Below, one piece after another: positions 35,312 to 48,227 of a stretch of DNA of 64,000 nt. Numbering within the stretch: the first letter of the stretch is position 1; every line of letters begins with the position of its first letter. The stretch lies in assembly GCA_034766995.1 (NCBI GenBank), contig CM068319.1, forward strand, positions 17,321,422 through 17,385,421, written 5' to 3'. Both the position numbers and the translations under genes were made by a program. The notes below the pieces were generated by a model, which was not told the DNA's origin, searched no databases, and was given only the letters and a program-made list of their open reading frames with translations. This DNA is from Acanthacorydalis orientalis (lineage: Eukaryota > Arthropoda > Insecta > Megaloptera > Corydalidae).

Positions 35312-36632
35312 TCATGTTCTTGGTCGATTAGATCGTTGTACAAAACATCCTTTGAATGAGTTTAATCTAACATCTATTTCGCCTTCTTCTAGCTGAAAGT
35401 TCAAAATATTTTAATTACAGTTCAGTTAATATGTTTATAATTAAAAAATAACAATGGTATTATTAAATAATATTTTACGTTTTCTAATAGTTTTAAAAAT
35501 ATTAAAATTGTATTTTTTAAAATGTAATATCTGTAGAAAAATAAAATGAAGATTCATTCATTTTTTAAAAGGTTTTCTAATATGTAATCTGAAAAGGTGA
35601 TTTTTAACAGAAAGTTTAAAATTGTTCATTCAAGTCTAATTAAAAAAACAGTTTATTAATTATTATAGTTAATTGTGAAGAAAAGTAAATAAGTTAAAAC
35701 AATTATTTTCAAATAAAATATTTTGAAGGTGATCAAATAAAAATATATTAGACAATGCTTATTTTGCTCGAATAGTTAATACAATTAGTTTTATTAAAAT
35801 ATATTTGGATGTGAGGTATAATTTTGCACTATTGCTGTTTATTTGATTAAAAAAGTATTTTTGATAAAGTATAAGTTTCTATACTGAAAATATTTATTCC
35901 TTGCTTTAATTCAAAAACTTACTGGATCTGGTGAGTATATATCACGGTAACAAGAAGGTGAAACACATTCACGAACACATCTGACTCTGGAAACACCGTC
36001 TAATTGCCGACAAACACCAGTTTGTTCACAGGCTGATTCGAATTCATGAAATGTCATTTCCTTTAATACATAGATATTTTTGAAAAATATGTTAAAGTTC
36101 GTAGAATTAATGATTAAATGTCTGGTTTGATTTTTCTAAATCCTAAATAAAATGTAATATGTGAGATATCAAATAAAAAATAGCTTAAAAAATTTATTTT
36201 ATAGAAAATTTATCCTTATTAGACACTGAATATTTATATGCGATTAGTTTGATGCTTATAATAATATTTTAATGAAATCTTTATACAAAATGATTGTAAG
36301 TAATTGGTACATATATTAATAAATATTGATAATTATTCAAAAAATTACATGAATATTTATTAATGAATATATATATATATATATATAATTAAAAAATATT
36401 GTTTTACATTCCTTTTTAAGAAATAAATATTTTTTGTTGTATCTCTAGTATTAGTGTAACCTACAACAGTAAAAGTATATTTGTGTTATATACTTACATT
36501 TTTACTGGTATCTTTATATGGAAATTCTGGAAATGTGAAAACAACTTTTTCTTTTCCATTTGTTAATAGTAACAGTTCTGTTAAAATACAATAAGGCAGG
36601 AGGATTCCTATATTTCTGCTGCTAAACGCCAT
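35312..36632 (-). CDS. Small secreted cysteine protein, unrecognised family
   Basis: Three exons on the minus strand (36632-36498, 36060-35923, 35392-35312) join in frame to give 117 residues. Residues 1-25 are a hydrophobic, signal-peptide-like start (MAFSSRNIGILLPYC). The mature part has six cysteines, in the contexts SACEQ, GVCRQ, RCVREC, PSCYRD and KGCFV, followed by an acidic EEGEIDVR and a basic end SNRPRT. All junctions have good GTAAGT donors. The even number of cysteines suggests disulfide bonding outside the cell. I do not recognise the family. The intact frame over three exons and clean splice sites say it is a real gene. Function is unknown. Confidence 0.8.
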
Positions 36633-37582
36633 TTTCGGTTAATGCAAAATCGATAAAAAACTTATTTATTTCAGTAGCGTTTTATAGAAAATAGAATTCA
36701 TGTTAAGGATTAATTTAAACATGTCTCCTAAATATATTATAATCTTTTTCATTCATAGTTTTATTAGGTACAGTACAGAAGTTGAGTTTATATCGTTTTT
36801 GTTTGTATTTAATTTTAGTATACACTTTTTAAATATAATAAATGAAAATAATTATAATAATACAGGAAATTACAAAGGAGTGTTATAGTGAATTTATAAA
36901 ATATAGACGTTTAGGATATTTTATAATTGTTTACGTTTAATATTTTTTTTATTTATTTAACAATTATCATATAGATGACAGTAGATACCTGTTTTTGCTG
37001 TAAGAGTACATAATGGAGTTGCTAGTTCAAAGGTATGATACAAGATGGATATTGTGCTTTATATATATACGAGTATATATATATATATATAAATTTAATT
37101 GCTATTAATTTTGATTGAAATCATTTTATTTTTGTGTGTGTTTTTTTATATACATTATTTATTATTATAATTTATTAATAAATATTTCAATTAAGTTTTA
37201 AAAGTAGCAAGTAATATATATTTTTAATTACATCTAATATGAATGGGCTAGAGGTTAACATAAATTTTGGTTACAAATCATAAAATGTTATATTCAGTAT
37301 AAAAAGTGATCGTTTATACCTTTTCATATGTTCACAAAACCTTTTTTAAAGAAATAACTCTAATTTCTTGAAATATGCCTTTTTTAGTTCAGATTATATA
37401 TTTATCAATCAAAGTTCATTTGAATGTCTAGTACAATAACATTTGAACAATTTAAATAATTAATTTATATATAAAAAAAAACAAATTTGATTTCAATAAA
37501 ATAATAATAATAATATTTATTCAGTGATGTTTCGAGAATGTGCCCTATACATCCACTGTGGATTACAATTTTTTATATATTT

Positions 37583-37587
<5 letters not shown>

Positions 37588-37643
<56 letters not shown>
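37588..37643. repeat. (TA)n microsatellite
   Basis: About 56 bp of pure TA. Confidence 0.95.
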
Positions 37644-37645
<2 letters not shown>

Positions 37646-37940
37646 AATGCAAACTGTAATCCAAAATTTAAATGAATTTATTTTATACGAGTATATATAT
37701 AAGTACGTCGCCATATTTTGTGTTTTTTTCCAAATACATTGATTTATAAAACTTTTCCCACGTACAAAAAAATTGGATTTAATGTATGTTTTTTGTTCTG
37801 TTTTGAAATTTTTTAATTGATCTTCAGAATTTTTAAGCGTTTTTTACTTATACAAATTTTTCTTGAATTTTTGTGAAGTATTGTTTCTTTTTGGTTTTTA
37901 TTACATTTTGTTAACTTTTTCTTATTTTATTTAAACCATT

Positions 37941-38168
37941 TCATCTTAGTCGAATATGGTTTGTGATTGAAAAGCCTTGACTTCCATAATAGGTATAGTT
38001 TTCTTGTTTGCTAATCTCATTTCTGCTGATAAGTACTGTTAGTCCTTTGTTACATAAAATTTTAGTTATTTCTCGACTTTTCTTGTATGATTTCTTTCTT
38101 TATTGTCTGTCTTTCTGCCAATACGTTTTCTAAATTTTCAAAATCTTCTTCAAACTGATTCGGAAGAC
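37941..38168 (-). pseudogene. Frameshifted coding-like fragment
   Basis: On the minus strand an acceptor-like AATAG at 38169 is followed by about 35 codons of ordinary, charged protein-like sequence (LPNQFEEDFENLENVL and on) that stop at 38062. Shifting frame by one base near 38075 opens about 45 more codons (ITKILCNKGLTVLISRNE and on) to a stop at 37941. Amino-acid make-up is unlike the Ile/Tyr/Lys noise of the neighbouring DNA. It reads as one old exon broken by a single-base change. The family is not recognised. Confidence 0.4.
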
Positions 38169-39298
38169 CTATTAAAAACAATATATATTTACATTAACAT
38201 TTGACTGAGTTTCTTTTGTATTCTAGACATCAAATTTATCAGGCGTGTTAAATTTTAGGGATTGTAGTCTTCCATTTTTCTATGCGGGCGGTTATTAGTT
38301 CATTTTTAGTAGAAAGTGATCAATTTTTAATTTTGCTTATTTCATTTTTCTTTCAAGTACTCTAGCACGATAATGTAAGGCGAGAAGAGTGTTTGAATTT
38401 ACATTTAAATGTAGTACAGCAATTACATCTTTGTATTTATTGTCGATTCCCTGGTTTTATTACCTTTATATAAAGTAAAATCTTCGATTACTAGCAATAT
38501 TTTAGCATTGTTGTCATGATTTTTGTCATCATGGTTAAATTGACTTCCACAAATGAATAGTTAACTTCTATAACACCCTCACCATCTCATCCAATCCACA
38601 AAACAAATTTTAATAAAAACTTTAATAATTGATCATTGATTATATTTGATTGTTTCTGATATCTATTTCAAAGGCGAAGCCATCATCCACAAAGCACTAA
38701 GGTATAGAACAATCTAATTTTTGAAAATAGCGCCTTGAAAATAATAGCATTGTCACTGAAATACACACAAGCACAAATAAATGGTCAATACTCAATTATT
38801 AAACGGTTTTGATCAGAGAAAATTTAATGGAATTGGTTAAAATTAATTTTTAAAGTATTATTTTTTATTACTCTTTAAAATATAACGCTGATCATATCCG
38901 ATAATTAACTTGTCTGTTACTAATTGTTGTCTCTAATATCAAACCAAGTTACTCTTCAAACTACTCTTCAATATTTTTTTAAGTGTATTGTTGCATGGTA
39001 AAGTTTTATTTTTATAAAATGTTCTTCTGATATATAAACACAATTTGGTATTTAATTAATCAATAAATTCGTTGATTTAATTATATGATGATCAGCTTTT
39101 GTATTATTACTAATTATTAAGAATAAAAATTGTAAATACAAATTTATACAAATCGCAGACATTACCAATAGAATATAAAAAAATATTTGAGAGATAAAAA
39201 ATGCTTTAAAAAAGCTGATATATAAAACAAATTGTATTTTATAGTCTAAAATGATTTTCCATCGGGTGACAAATAGTTTAGTTATTTTATGTTATCGA

Positions 39299-39299
<1 letters not shown>

Positions 39300-39362
<63 letters not shown>
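39300..39362. repeat. (TA)n microsatellite
   Basis: About 63 bp of pure TA. Confidence 0.95.
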
Positions 39363-39364
<2 letters not shown>

Positions 39365-41639
39365 GAAGAACGAAAGAATGAGAAAAATGTTGTTCTTGTG
39401 ATGTGAAAATATCGATTATTGGAATGTAATTTGTAGCCTTCAATTCTCACAACCGATGCTTATATCAGCTTCAAGTAGATTTATGATTCTAGATTTTATA
39501 AAATTTATTGAATGAAATAGTTGTATTGAAGTAAACAACACTGAACATTCTTTTAAAATCTCTTAAAATTTGTTTAAATTTGGTTGGTTGATCAGTGTAA
39601 TATATCACAATCTGTATAAATAAAAGTTTTAGTACCATGAGGGTGCTTCGGTATTAATCTAAATTATTGAACACGAATTGAAATTAGAGAAGCTGCGAAT
39701 GACCAAAAAATAAATATTTATGTTGGAGTGTTTATAATAAATTAGAGCTATAATATATATAAAAAACTAGATTTAACTATGTAGACAAGCGGATTGATCA
39801 TATAAAGTAATACCCAAATATAAAACAAGTACTGAAAAATATATTATAAGATTACAAAACGGTAAGGTGCGTTAATTAATATCTGTTTATCGCTGGATTT
39901 AATCGACATGTGTAAGAGATACTATTGATTTTTTTCATTGAAACAGGTTTATTGAACGATCTCAATACTGATTTTCAAGTAAAGTAGGGCATACTGTTCT
40001 AGAATGACCTTTAACAGTTGATTGAATGTAAACAGAATGTGATTATAGTTGAAATAGATTAGGTACATTTCTTAAAATTCAACAATAAAAAACAATTTAT
40101 ACTAATTAATAATTATATTCGACATTTTATTTGATAAATATTTACATTATTAAAACATTGTGAAAACCTAGAATCTCAAAAAGATTTAGTTATTTTAAAA
40201 CGTTAAGAATAAAAGAGATTAAAACATAAAACCATACAGTTTTATGTAGAAAGGAAAACATGTTATTGTTCTCTATTTAATAAAAAAAAAAAACAAGAAT
40301 AGAAATTGTTTAGTAAAATAATTCCCATTATTAATTGTTTAATGTCAAATAGTTTCAGAGACATTTCGATGATTTCAGATCAAAAAAATAATAAAAAATG
40401 AACAAAACTGCAAGAAAAATTAAATATATACACAGCGTATTGATTAATATAAATAGAATAGAAACACAGTATATTTTTTACAGCTCAACTGTGTTCCACA
40501 CAAATATATAAATGCTGTTTGAATTAAAATGTACCTTTTTCATTTTTAATTAAAATGATAAATATTTTCAATCCTCTTTCAATTAAAGTTCAAGTTTGAA
40601 ACTGTAAAAAAACTTTAATTTCAGTATATTAATTCATTTACTAACTGTATTCAATCGATAAAAATACAAGTTCGATCTTGTAAATTTGTATTTAATTGTA
40701 GAGTTACGTGCAAAGTGCTTTATAAGTTTCATATAGATCTATCTTAAAGTTAATTCAATAAAAATCCTTAAGGACAGTTTTAGATCATTGAAACATTGCT
40801 ATTATATTGGAGGCGAAAAGAGATTGTTGTGCGTTAAAGTTGTTTTAAATTTCTTCTTCATAAATATACATTGTTTGTCATTTTTCTGCATTAGTAAGTT
40901 ATATATTCTGAAAGTTATAGATTAGGGCTTCATTACAAGTGGTTCATGTTTTAGTACGACAAAAATAATAAAAAACAAATAATTTCTATATTTGATGATT
41001 AATATAAAAGTATATATTGTTATGTAATATTTATATACAACTCTCGATGAGTGTGAAAAGATGTTAAACTTAAAATTAACTCAGTGGAGTAGATCTCATA
41101 AAGTTTATAGATTGAGAGCCAAAATAACATTAAATGAAACTCAGCATATATATATATATATATAGGGAGAGAGATGATTATTATCATATATTTTCGGAAT
41201 TGTGGTTAAATTCACTTTAACAAATGATTTTTTCACTCACAAATCACAGAAAGTTTTCTGATCAAGTGAACATTTTGGTCAGAAAACTTTTTTGTGGTTT
41301 ATGGGGCGAATGAAAAAAATATTTGTGAAAGATGTTTATTTTTTTATTAAATCGATTTATTAAATTTTAAGGTATTTTAAAACTTTTTAAAGTCTTCTTT
41401 GTATATACTACTGTACTTATTTTGATTATAACGGATAGTCTCGTAAATAGATTAAACAAACACTTTTGTATCGTTACTTTTCTTCGTGGATTTGTTGTAA
41501 ATTTACAATTGGATCTCCAATAATTAATTCACATTTTATTCTGAAAAATAATATGTGACTATGTTTTGGATTGGACGAGATTTCTGATGCAGATAACCTT
41601 CAGATATAATTATTTTATTTGATAGAGATTTGTACTGAA

Positions 41640-42130
41640 GAAGAGAACATGGATGAAGATGATTTGCTAGTTCGTTTACTCTCTCATATTACAAGAGACT
41701 GAATAGTGCAATAATGATAACAGTAATGTAATTATGAAGAAAATAATATATAACTGTTCACAGTCCAATAAAAATATAATATCAACGATAGAAAAAGAAA
41801 ATTGGAACTGAAACAGAATGAATTGATTGATATTAGCATGAAAGAAAATTATTTTTATCTAGGGAGACTAAATATAGGAACAAAGAACCTAGAAGCATGT
41901 ACGCCTGTGGCTATATTTAAAAAAATATTTGAATATAAAATTGTAAGAACTTGTAGAACAAACAAATGTTTACGCAAAACAAAACAAATATGCACGGATT
42001 TTCTGTGGTGGAAGAAGATTTCAAGACATTTGTATGAAAACTGTTATTTGGTGGTGCTACCATAAAGTCGCTTGAGAGATTCGATGCTTATGTTTCTCCT
42101 GTTATTAAAATAAAGAATATGTCGGAGCGC
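41640..42130 (+). mobile_element. Possible piggyBac-type transposase debris
   Basis: Broken frames contain an acidic run near 41649-41673 (EENMDEDD), a stretch near 41895-41935 (CTPVAIFKKIF) and one near 41999 (FSVVEEDFKTF). Their order and style resemble the N-terminal part of piggyBac-family transposases. Several stops and a frame change separate them. The match is by eye and weak. Confidence 0.25.
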
Positions 42131-42336
42131 AGAGCCGAAGAAATGAAAAATAACGTAATTATTTTAAAATTCTTCATACTTAAAAATATATTGTTTATAT
42201 GTTTGTGGATTGATTACATCGAATAAATCTTTATCATTTTTTTAAATAAAAACTATTTGCAAAACAAGTTTAATTTTTATTATGTGCCAATTCTGTTCCA
42301 TTTTGCACTCATATCTTCCAGTGTTAAAAATTAAAG

Positions 42337-42629
42337 CAGGGGTTCCCAACGGGGTCGTTATAGACCTCTTAGGGGTTGATGAAAGTTGAACCAATATTTT
42401 TTATCTTTCCTAGTTCTTGTCTAGTAGAAGCTGGTTTTAACCATGTTGTTATTTTATTAAGAAAATCAAGAAGGAGATTAAATATATCAGAATGTATCGA
42501 TTTACAGATTGTGGTAAGTAACTTTGAATCAAACATACTAAATATTGCTGCAATCCATCAGGTTAAATCATCACATTAAAAACAAAGTTTAGAGAATTAA
42601 TAGATATATTTATATTCAATTATTAATTG

Positions 42630-42683
<54 letters not shown>

Positions 42684-43007
42684 TGTTTTTTTAAAAAATA
42701 TTTACTAAATTTTATTGTAAATATTATTCAACTGCATTTTTGTTTTCAATATGTTACTGTGTATTATTAATAAACAAAGTAATAATAGTCATTTATTGAA
42801 TACAGTCATTTAATAATACTTCAAAACATTTTTAACTATCATTTTTTATCATCATGTTCGAAACTATAAATATTTCTTCAGAAATTCACATTAAATATTT
42901 TAATGTCGCTTGGGAGGCGCAATAGTAGTTCCAACTTTCAGGGGGGTCGATAAAAAATAATAATTTGTTGTACAGGGTCAATGTATGAAAAAAATTGGGA
43001 TGCCCTA
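42337..43007 (+). mobile_element. hAT element remnant with 8-bp target duplication
   Basis: A 671-bp element. The left end is CAGGGGTTCCCAACG and the right end, reverse-complemented, TAGGGCATCCCAATT. It is flanked on both sides by a perfect AATTAAAG. It carries the last ~60 residues of a ZBED/SCAND3-type hAT transposase (42376-42579: SCLVEAGFNHV through HQVKSSH), so it is an internally deleted, non-autonomous copy. The (TA)n tract at 42636 expanded inside it. The end base of the right terminus is mutated (CTA for CTG). Confidence 0.8.
42636..42682. repeat. (TA)n microsatellite inside hAT remnant
   Basis: About 47 bp of TA. Confidence 0.95.
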
Positions 43008-43158
43008 AATTAAAGTATGCGTAATGTTATTGATCGACAGTTCATTCAAAAATGATAAAATTATTTTTTTAAATTAAGAAGCATTTTGTGGATTTCAATG
43101 TATTAATATGAATTATAATTTAATTCATTTTATAAACGTACACATATAATCATATATC

Positions 43159-43213
43159 GTCCAATGTCAATCCACTGCTGGATAAAGGACTCTTCCATGA
43201 TTTACTCATACAT

Positions 43214-43277
<64 letters not shown>

Positions 43278-43280
43278 GTA
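43159..43280 (+). mobile_element. RTE-like LINE 3' tail with microsatellite
   Basis: CGTCCAATGTCAATCCACTG followed by CTGGATAAAGGACTCTTCC resembles the 'cactgctgga-ataggcctc' tail of RTE-type LINEs and derived SINEs known from insects. It runs into (CA)n, (TA)n and (TATG)n repeats, as such tails often do. Only the tail is present. Confidence 0.45.
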
Positions 43281-44341
43281 TAAAGTTATATTAAATGTCT
43301 AGTGCCATTTCAAGATTTCAACCTTTGAAATCTTTGAATTTGATTGTGCTATATTTTCAAGGTAAAATGTGTAAAAAAAACAGTCTAAGTATTTTTAAAT
43401 ACCACTGCTTATATTTCTAAATATTTATAAAGAGATATATTCACTATTTTAATTTACAAAATTAATTCGAATCATTGTTAAGTGTATTGAATATATTTTA
43501 AATTTAAGTATTAATATATTTACTTACCTGTTTAAATGAATAATTGTATTATTTTATATTTAGATAAGAGTTTTGATTAAAGCGCCCATTAACTGACTGG
43601 AAAAAAATATATAATCGAATTAAGTAATTAGTAAACACTGGGCACTTATTTTAAAAGTAATTTGTTTCATTGAAATATTTCTAACAATAGAATACGAACG
43701 AATTACGAGATTTGATTTTAAGGAAAGGGAGTTGTCAAATTAGAAGTGCTTCAAGGTAATTTAATCGGATTCCGTGTTTTCTTTTTCTTTAACGGTTCGC
43801 AGAGAATGTGCTTTATACGAAAAGTGTTTTGTAATGTACAGACTTTTTAAAATATTTACTCAACTATGTCTATTAACTTTTTTTTTGTACTTATATTTCT
43901 CTATATTATTATTTTTTCATTATAAATAAATATACTTATATGCAATAATAAATACAGTTACTTAAATATCTGTATTAATTAATAAATATAAGAAAAATGT
44001 TAGTTAACAATTTTGGTACATTGAAATTAAAAATATCTTACTTTCTTCATTCTTTCTTGATTGCTTAACTTTTAATATGTAAAAATTGAAAAATATAATT
44101 TTTTATACGAAAAAGTACCCAAATAAAATTTAAAATATACTGTTATCTGTTTAAATTACTTTGAAGAAGTAATTTATCAACAGTGTTGTAAATTAAATAT
44201 AATTTACAGGTATTCGATGTTACAATTTCAATATTAACAATTATTCAATGGTTTTAGGTAGAGAAAGAAAGATATGTGAAAGAAACAAGAAGTGTTTAAT
44301 TTATATTCGTATTCTATTGTTATAAACTCTCTCTCTTTCTC

Positions 44342-44398
<57 letters not shown>

Positions 44399-46250
44399 TG
44401 TAGAATTCTGCTATGCAATACATCTTTTGCAGTGGATTTTCAGTGAACTCAGTTGGAAGTCGAAGCTAATGTCTATGCCATTCAAATATCATATAATTTC
44501 TTGAGAAATGATTATTACAATGCCATTTTAGATTTGTCTTGGAATGGCTAATTAATTCATTGTAATTTTGGAATGATCTGCAAATTTTAATTAAATAACT
44601 TCTTGTAAATTAACATTTTCTATTTTATTAATAACAAAGAGTGATTCCATTAATTAAAAGTACATTCTAGTCACATTTTCGAAAACTGTCTAGAAATAAT
44701 ATTTAATAACAGTCTCTTATAAGAACTTAATCATCACCGAAAAGAAATTAACAGAAGTTTTCTTTTTTGTACATTTAGGAAAAAATAGAATTTTTAGAAT
44801 TGTATAATGAAAATTCCATTTTTAAAATTGTATTGTATGGAAAATAAATATGCTACAATCACCTGGTAAGCGAGTGAAGAACATTTAGTAACAGAAAGAG
44901 TAGAAAGGCGAGATTAAAGAATTTGGCAAGTCAGAGATTTTTATCAAAAATTGTAATTCTAAAGTGATTGAAAAACTTTATTTGATACAAATGGAACAGT
45001 TTATTGGGTACAATGAGAGTATTGAATCCATATTCTATTATAAAAAAGCAAGATATTGAACAAATTGAAGGAAAAGCAGCACGTTTCCTTTTGAACAGGA
45101 CTTTCACATTGGATAGATCAAATGAAATGATTGAAGAATATCGATGAGATTACTGGACGAATGAATTTATGAATGAATTTACTGGAAACAAGAAAAATCA
45201 AAATTTTGGTTTGCGTTTTTAAATAATTTATGGGATATTTAGAATATATATATGTATATATATATTATATGCATTTAGTCGAAGAATAAATTTATTTTTA
45301 TGATAAAATACTGAATATATGTTTAAAAATAAATTAGACGATTATAAAAAGTGGATGGGTGAATGTTCAATCTTTCATTGATGCTCTTATGCCTGAAAAT
45401 AATTCTTTGTGAACCGTGTGTTTAATCCATTGTCTTTTTCAGTGAAAAAATAAAAACTTCGTCCTTTTTGAAATCGCTGCCACCGGCTTTACTGTTATAA
45501 CAAATGTATTTAGAGTTATCATTATAATAAATTACATATTAGAAAAATTAACATTTCAGCAGTATAACAAGTATAACATTTATTTCAATGTAAATCTTAA
45601 ATAGGGCTATTTTATTTTTGTTCGCCAACTAATATTAATTTAATAATTATTCTTGCTATAGTTGTAGTAATACAAAGAGAAAGAGAATTTGTAGAAACCT
45701 CTATCTTTTTTCTGACTTCCATTAATTTGGACATAGAAAACAACAATTTTTCACAATATGACTGTCTATTTTATTCCAATCATCTAATAGGGTTGTCAAG
45801 TTTTTTGTAGAATTAATAACATTAATAAAAAGATCTTTCAGTCTTTTTTTAATGACCATATTTTTTTAAAAAATCATTATTTAGAGATTTGAGAGACTTT
45901 TAAAGTACATGTTGTCTATTAGAGATCATTCATATACTGAGGGTTGTTATTTGGATAAAAATGAAACTTGTATGCTCTCATTTCTTTGCAGTTGAAAGTA
46001 TGTTAGTAAAAGGACAAGTTCTGTCAAGAAATAAAAAAAAACATTACAGTAACATTTCATCTCTAAAATGGTATAAAAATCTGTATTAAAAAAATTGCAT
46101 ACATTTTATAACAATTCTAATTTGTTATAATATTTTATAAATCTATTTTTGATGTAAAATTATTTTCGGCGTTCCATAATACTTTCATAATTATAAAAGG
46201 GTTATAAATGTGAATCAAATTAGGAAACATGATCTGTATAATTTTGTATA
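43281..46250. other. Gene-poor AT-rich region
   Basis: No supported gene. A CT-run feeding a (TA)n tract lies at 44326-44395. Sequence around 44860-45240 is slightly less AT-rich, with short broken frames that I could not assign. Confidence 0.4.
44326..44395. repeat. (CT)n-(TA)n compound repeat
   Basis: CTCTCTCTCTTTCTCTGTC runs directly into about 50 bp of TA. Confidence 0.9.
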
Positions 46251-47534
46251 TTAGGTTGGGCAAAAATAATTGCGGTTTTTATGATTTTAAGTTTGGCAGC
46301 GATTTTCTAGTTACCGTTAACTTTTGTTATAGTCATGTGATACATCATTGTAAACAATGAAATTAATTCTACTGATTTCAGCTTATGTCTATTGTTTTCA
46401 TTTTTTAATTGGACATAACCTCTTAAATTAGTAACGGAAAAAAAACAAATTCGCGAGATTCTATTATATGAGATTAAATTGGGATAAAAATCAATAGAAG
46501 TTGCTCGAAATATCAAAATTGTTTTTGGCGAAGAGTACATTAGTGAACGTACAGCTCAACACTGGTTCCAAATAGTTCGTAATGGAAACGAAAGCTTTGA
46601 TGGTGAGGACGGTCGTGGACGTCCTTCAGCTAGAGAGACAATAGTGATTTAATAACCATTATTGAAGCGGCCGCGCGAAAAACTACTCGAGAGGTGGTAG
46701 AAGAACTCCATATTGATTATTCAACAGTTATTCGACATTTGAGCCTAATTGGATAAACAAAAAAGCTGGATAAATGGGTGCCGTATGAACTAAACGAACA
46801 TCAAGCAAATCGACGATACAAAGTCTGCTCTGCGCTTCTTTTGCGTAACAAAAATGATCCCTTTCTTGATAGCATTATCATATGTGGTAAAAATATTCGC
46901 TGCAACAATCGGAAACGTTCAACACATTGGCTAGACCCAGAACCAGGAGACCCAGACGTAGGAGAAGCACTAAAATAGTTTTCTAAACGGAAGCTTCATG
47001 AAAAAAAGATTATGGTCACTGTTTGGTGGTCGACAAATTGTATCATTCACTATAACTTCTTAAATCCTGGTGTAACAATAACAGTAGAAACATATTGTCA
47101 GGAAATTGAAAAAATACATGAGACGTTGTATCGTTTATGGCCAGCTTTAGTCAATAGAAGAGGACTCATTCTGCTTCATAACAACGCCCGGTCACACGTC
47201 TCACAAATGACTTTATAAAAGTGAAATGAACTGGGTTATGAAACCCTACCTCACCCATTTTATTCTTCGTCTCCGCTTCCGACAGATTACCATCTTTTTA
47301 AACATTTGAGTAATTTCCTACGAGTTTTTATATATCAAGTATCAACTTAAATCGTATTCGATGAATTCATTAATTCCACGATTTCAGAATTCTACCTTGT
47401 AGGAATAAACAAACTAGTCTCCTGTCGAGAGAAATGTGTGCAGGCCAATGGTCTTTATTTCGATTAATAAATATAATTTTTAACTGATATATGTGTCCTT
47501 ATACTTGACCGCAATTATTTTTACACCAACCTAA
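46251..47534 (+). mobile_element. Decayed mariner element with both terminal repeats
   Basis: A 1,284-bp Tc1/mariner element, the usual full length. The left end (TTAGGTTGGGCAAAAATAAT, then TGCGGTTTT) and the reverse-complemented right end (TTAGGTTGGTGTAAAAATAA, then TTGCGGTC) match over about 30 bp, and a TA lies on each side. Broken frames keep mariner transposase features: RTAQHWFQ and GRGRPSA of the DNA-binding half, VTVWWSTNCIIHYNFL (45 bases past 46980) of the catalytic core, and LILLHNNARSHVS with the catalytic D position changed to N. There are several stops and frameshifts, so it is dead. Confidence 0.9.
46778..47218 (+). pseudogene. Mariner transposase fragments
   Basis: Two open segments (46778-46978 and 47012-47218) cover the middle of the transposase, separated by a stop and short frame break. 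The first starts after the helix-turn-helix region. The second carries a HNNARSH stretch where active mariners have HDNARPH, so the second catalytic Asp is lost. Upstream parts of the gene (46440-46700) hold further stops. Confidence 0.75.
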
Positions 47535-47536
47535 TA

Positions 47537-48195
47537 AATATGTAAGGTTTAACTTAAAGACAGTCCTTTTCTCGTTTCTTGTAAAATTATAAATATTTAA
47601 ATTTGTCTTTTTTTGGTCCCATAGATTAAATTATTTTTTAACATATATATATATATATATATAAATATATATATATGTATATATATATGTATATATATAT
47701 GTATATATATATGTATATACATATATATTTGTGTATATATATATATTTACATATGTATATATAAATATATATAAATATATATATATATATTTATATCTAT
47801 CTATATATATATATATATATATATGAATATAAGATTAGTTTACATGAATTAAAATTAATATTATTTGTTATAGAAATGTATTTTACTTATTTTTATATTG
47901 AAACTCGTTTTGTATTTTTAAAATATATATTTTTTATCATACTGTTAGAGTTTTAAAGTCGAACAATTATATGTATATAATAGATTAAGACCGAATTGTT
48001 ATGGAGATAGAATTTGACAGTCCCTGTAGATTTCCCATCGTTCTTCATTCAATCAATTGTATGTTCCTGTTTGTACATATTGTTTGTAAACATTCTAATG
48101 TTCTATTCGCACGACGATATTTTGACGTATGGTGTTACCTCCGTGGAATGATATTAATTCATTGTTCATGCGATGTCAACATCGAAACGCGAATC
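47537..48195. other. Spacer with a large degenerate TA/TG repeat
   Basis: The 47642-47824 repeat dominates. From about 48000 the sequence becomes less AT-rich, leading up to the TATA box at 48196. Confidence 0.5.
47642..47824. repeat. Degenerate (TA)n with TATG and TAAA interruptions
   Basis: About 183 bp of TA-rich repeat, with a regular 14-bp spacing of TATG breaks in its first half (TATATATATATG units). Confidence 0.9.
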
Positions 48196-48203
48196 TATAA
48201 ATA
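48196..48203 (+). promoter_or_regulatory. TATA box of an orphan leader exon
   Basis: CTATAAATAAGGG, the best TATA box in the right half of the window, just before a GC-richer block. Confidence 0.65.
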
Positions 48204-48227
48204 AGGGATGTTTCGTGATCAAACGAC

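Larger units (their letters stand above)
36633..41580. other. Gene-poor region with one decayed coding patch
   Basis: About 5 kb without a supported intact gene. A stretch on the minus strand near 37941-38168 looks like a broken exon. Two long (TA)n tracts are present. Low-complexity AT-rich sequence makes up the rest. Confidence 0.5.
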
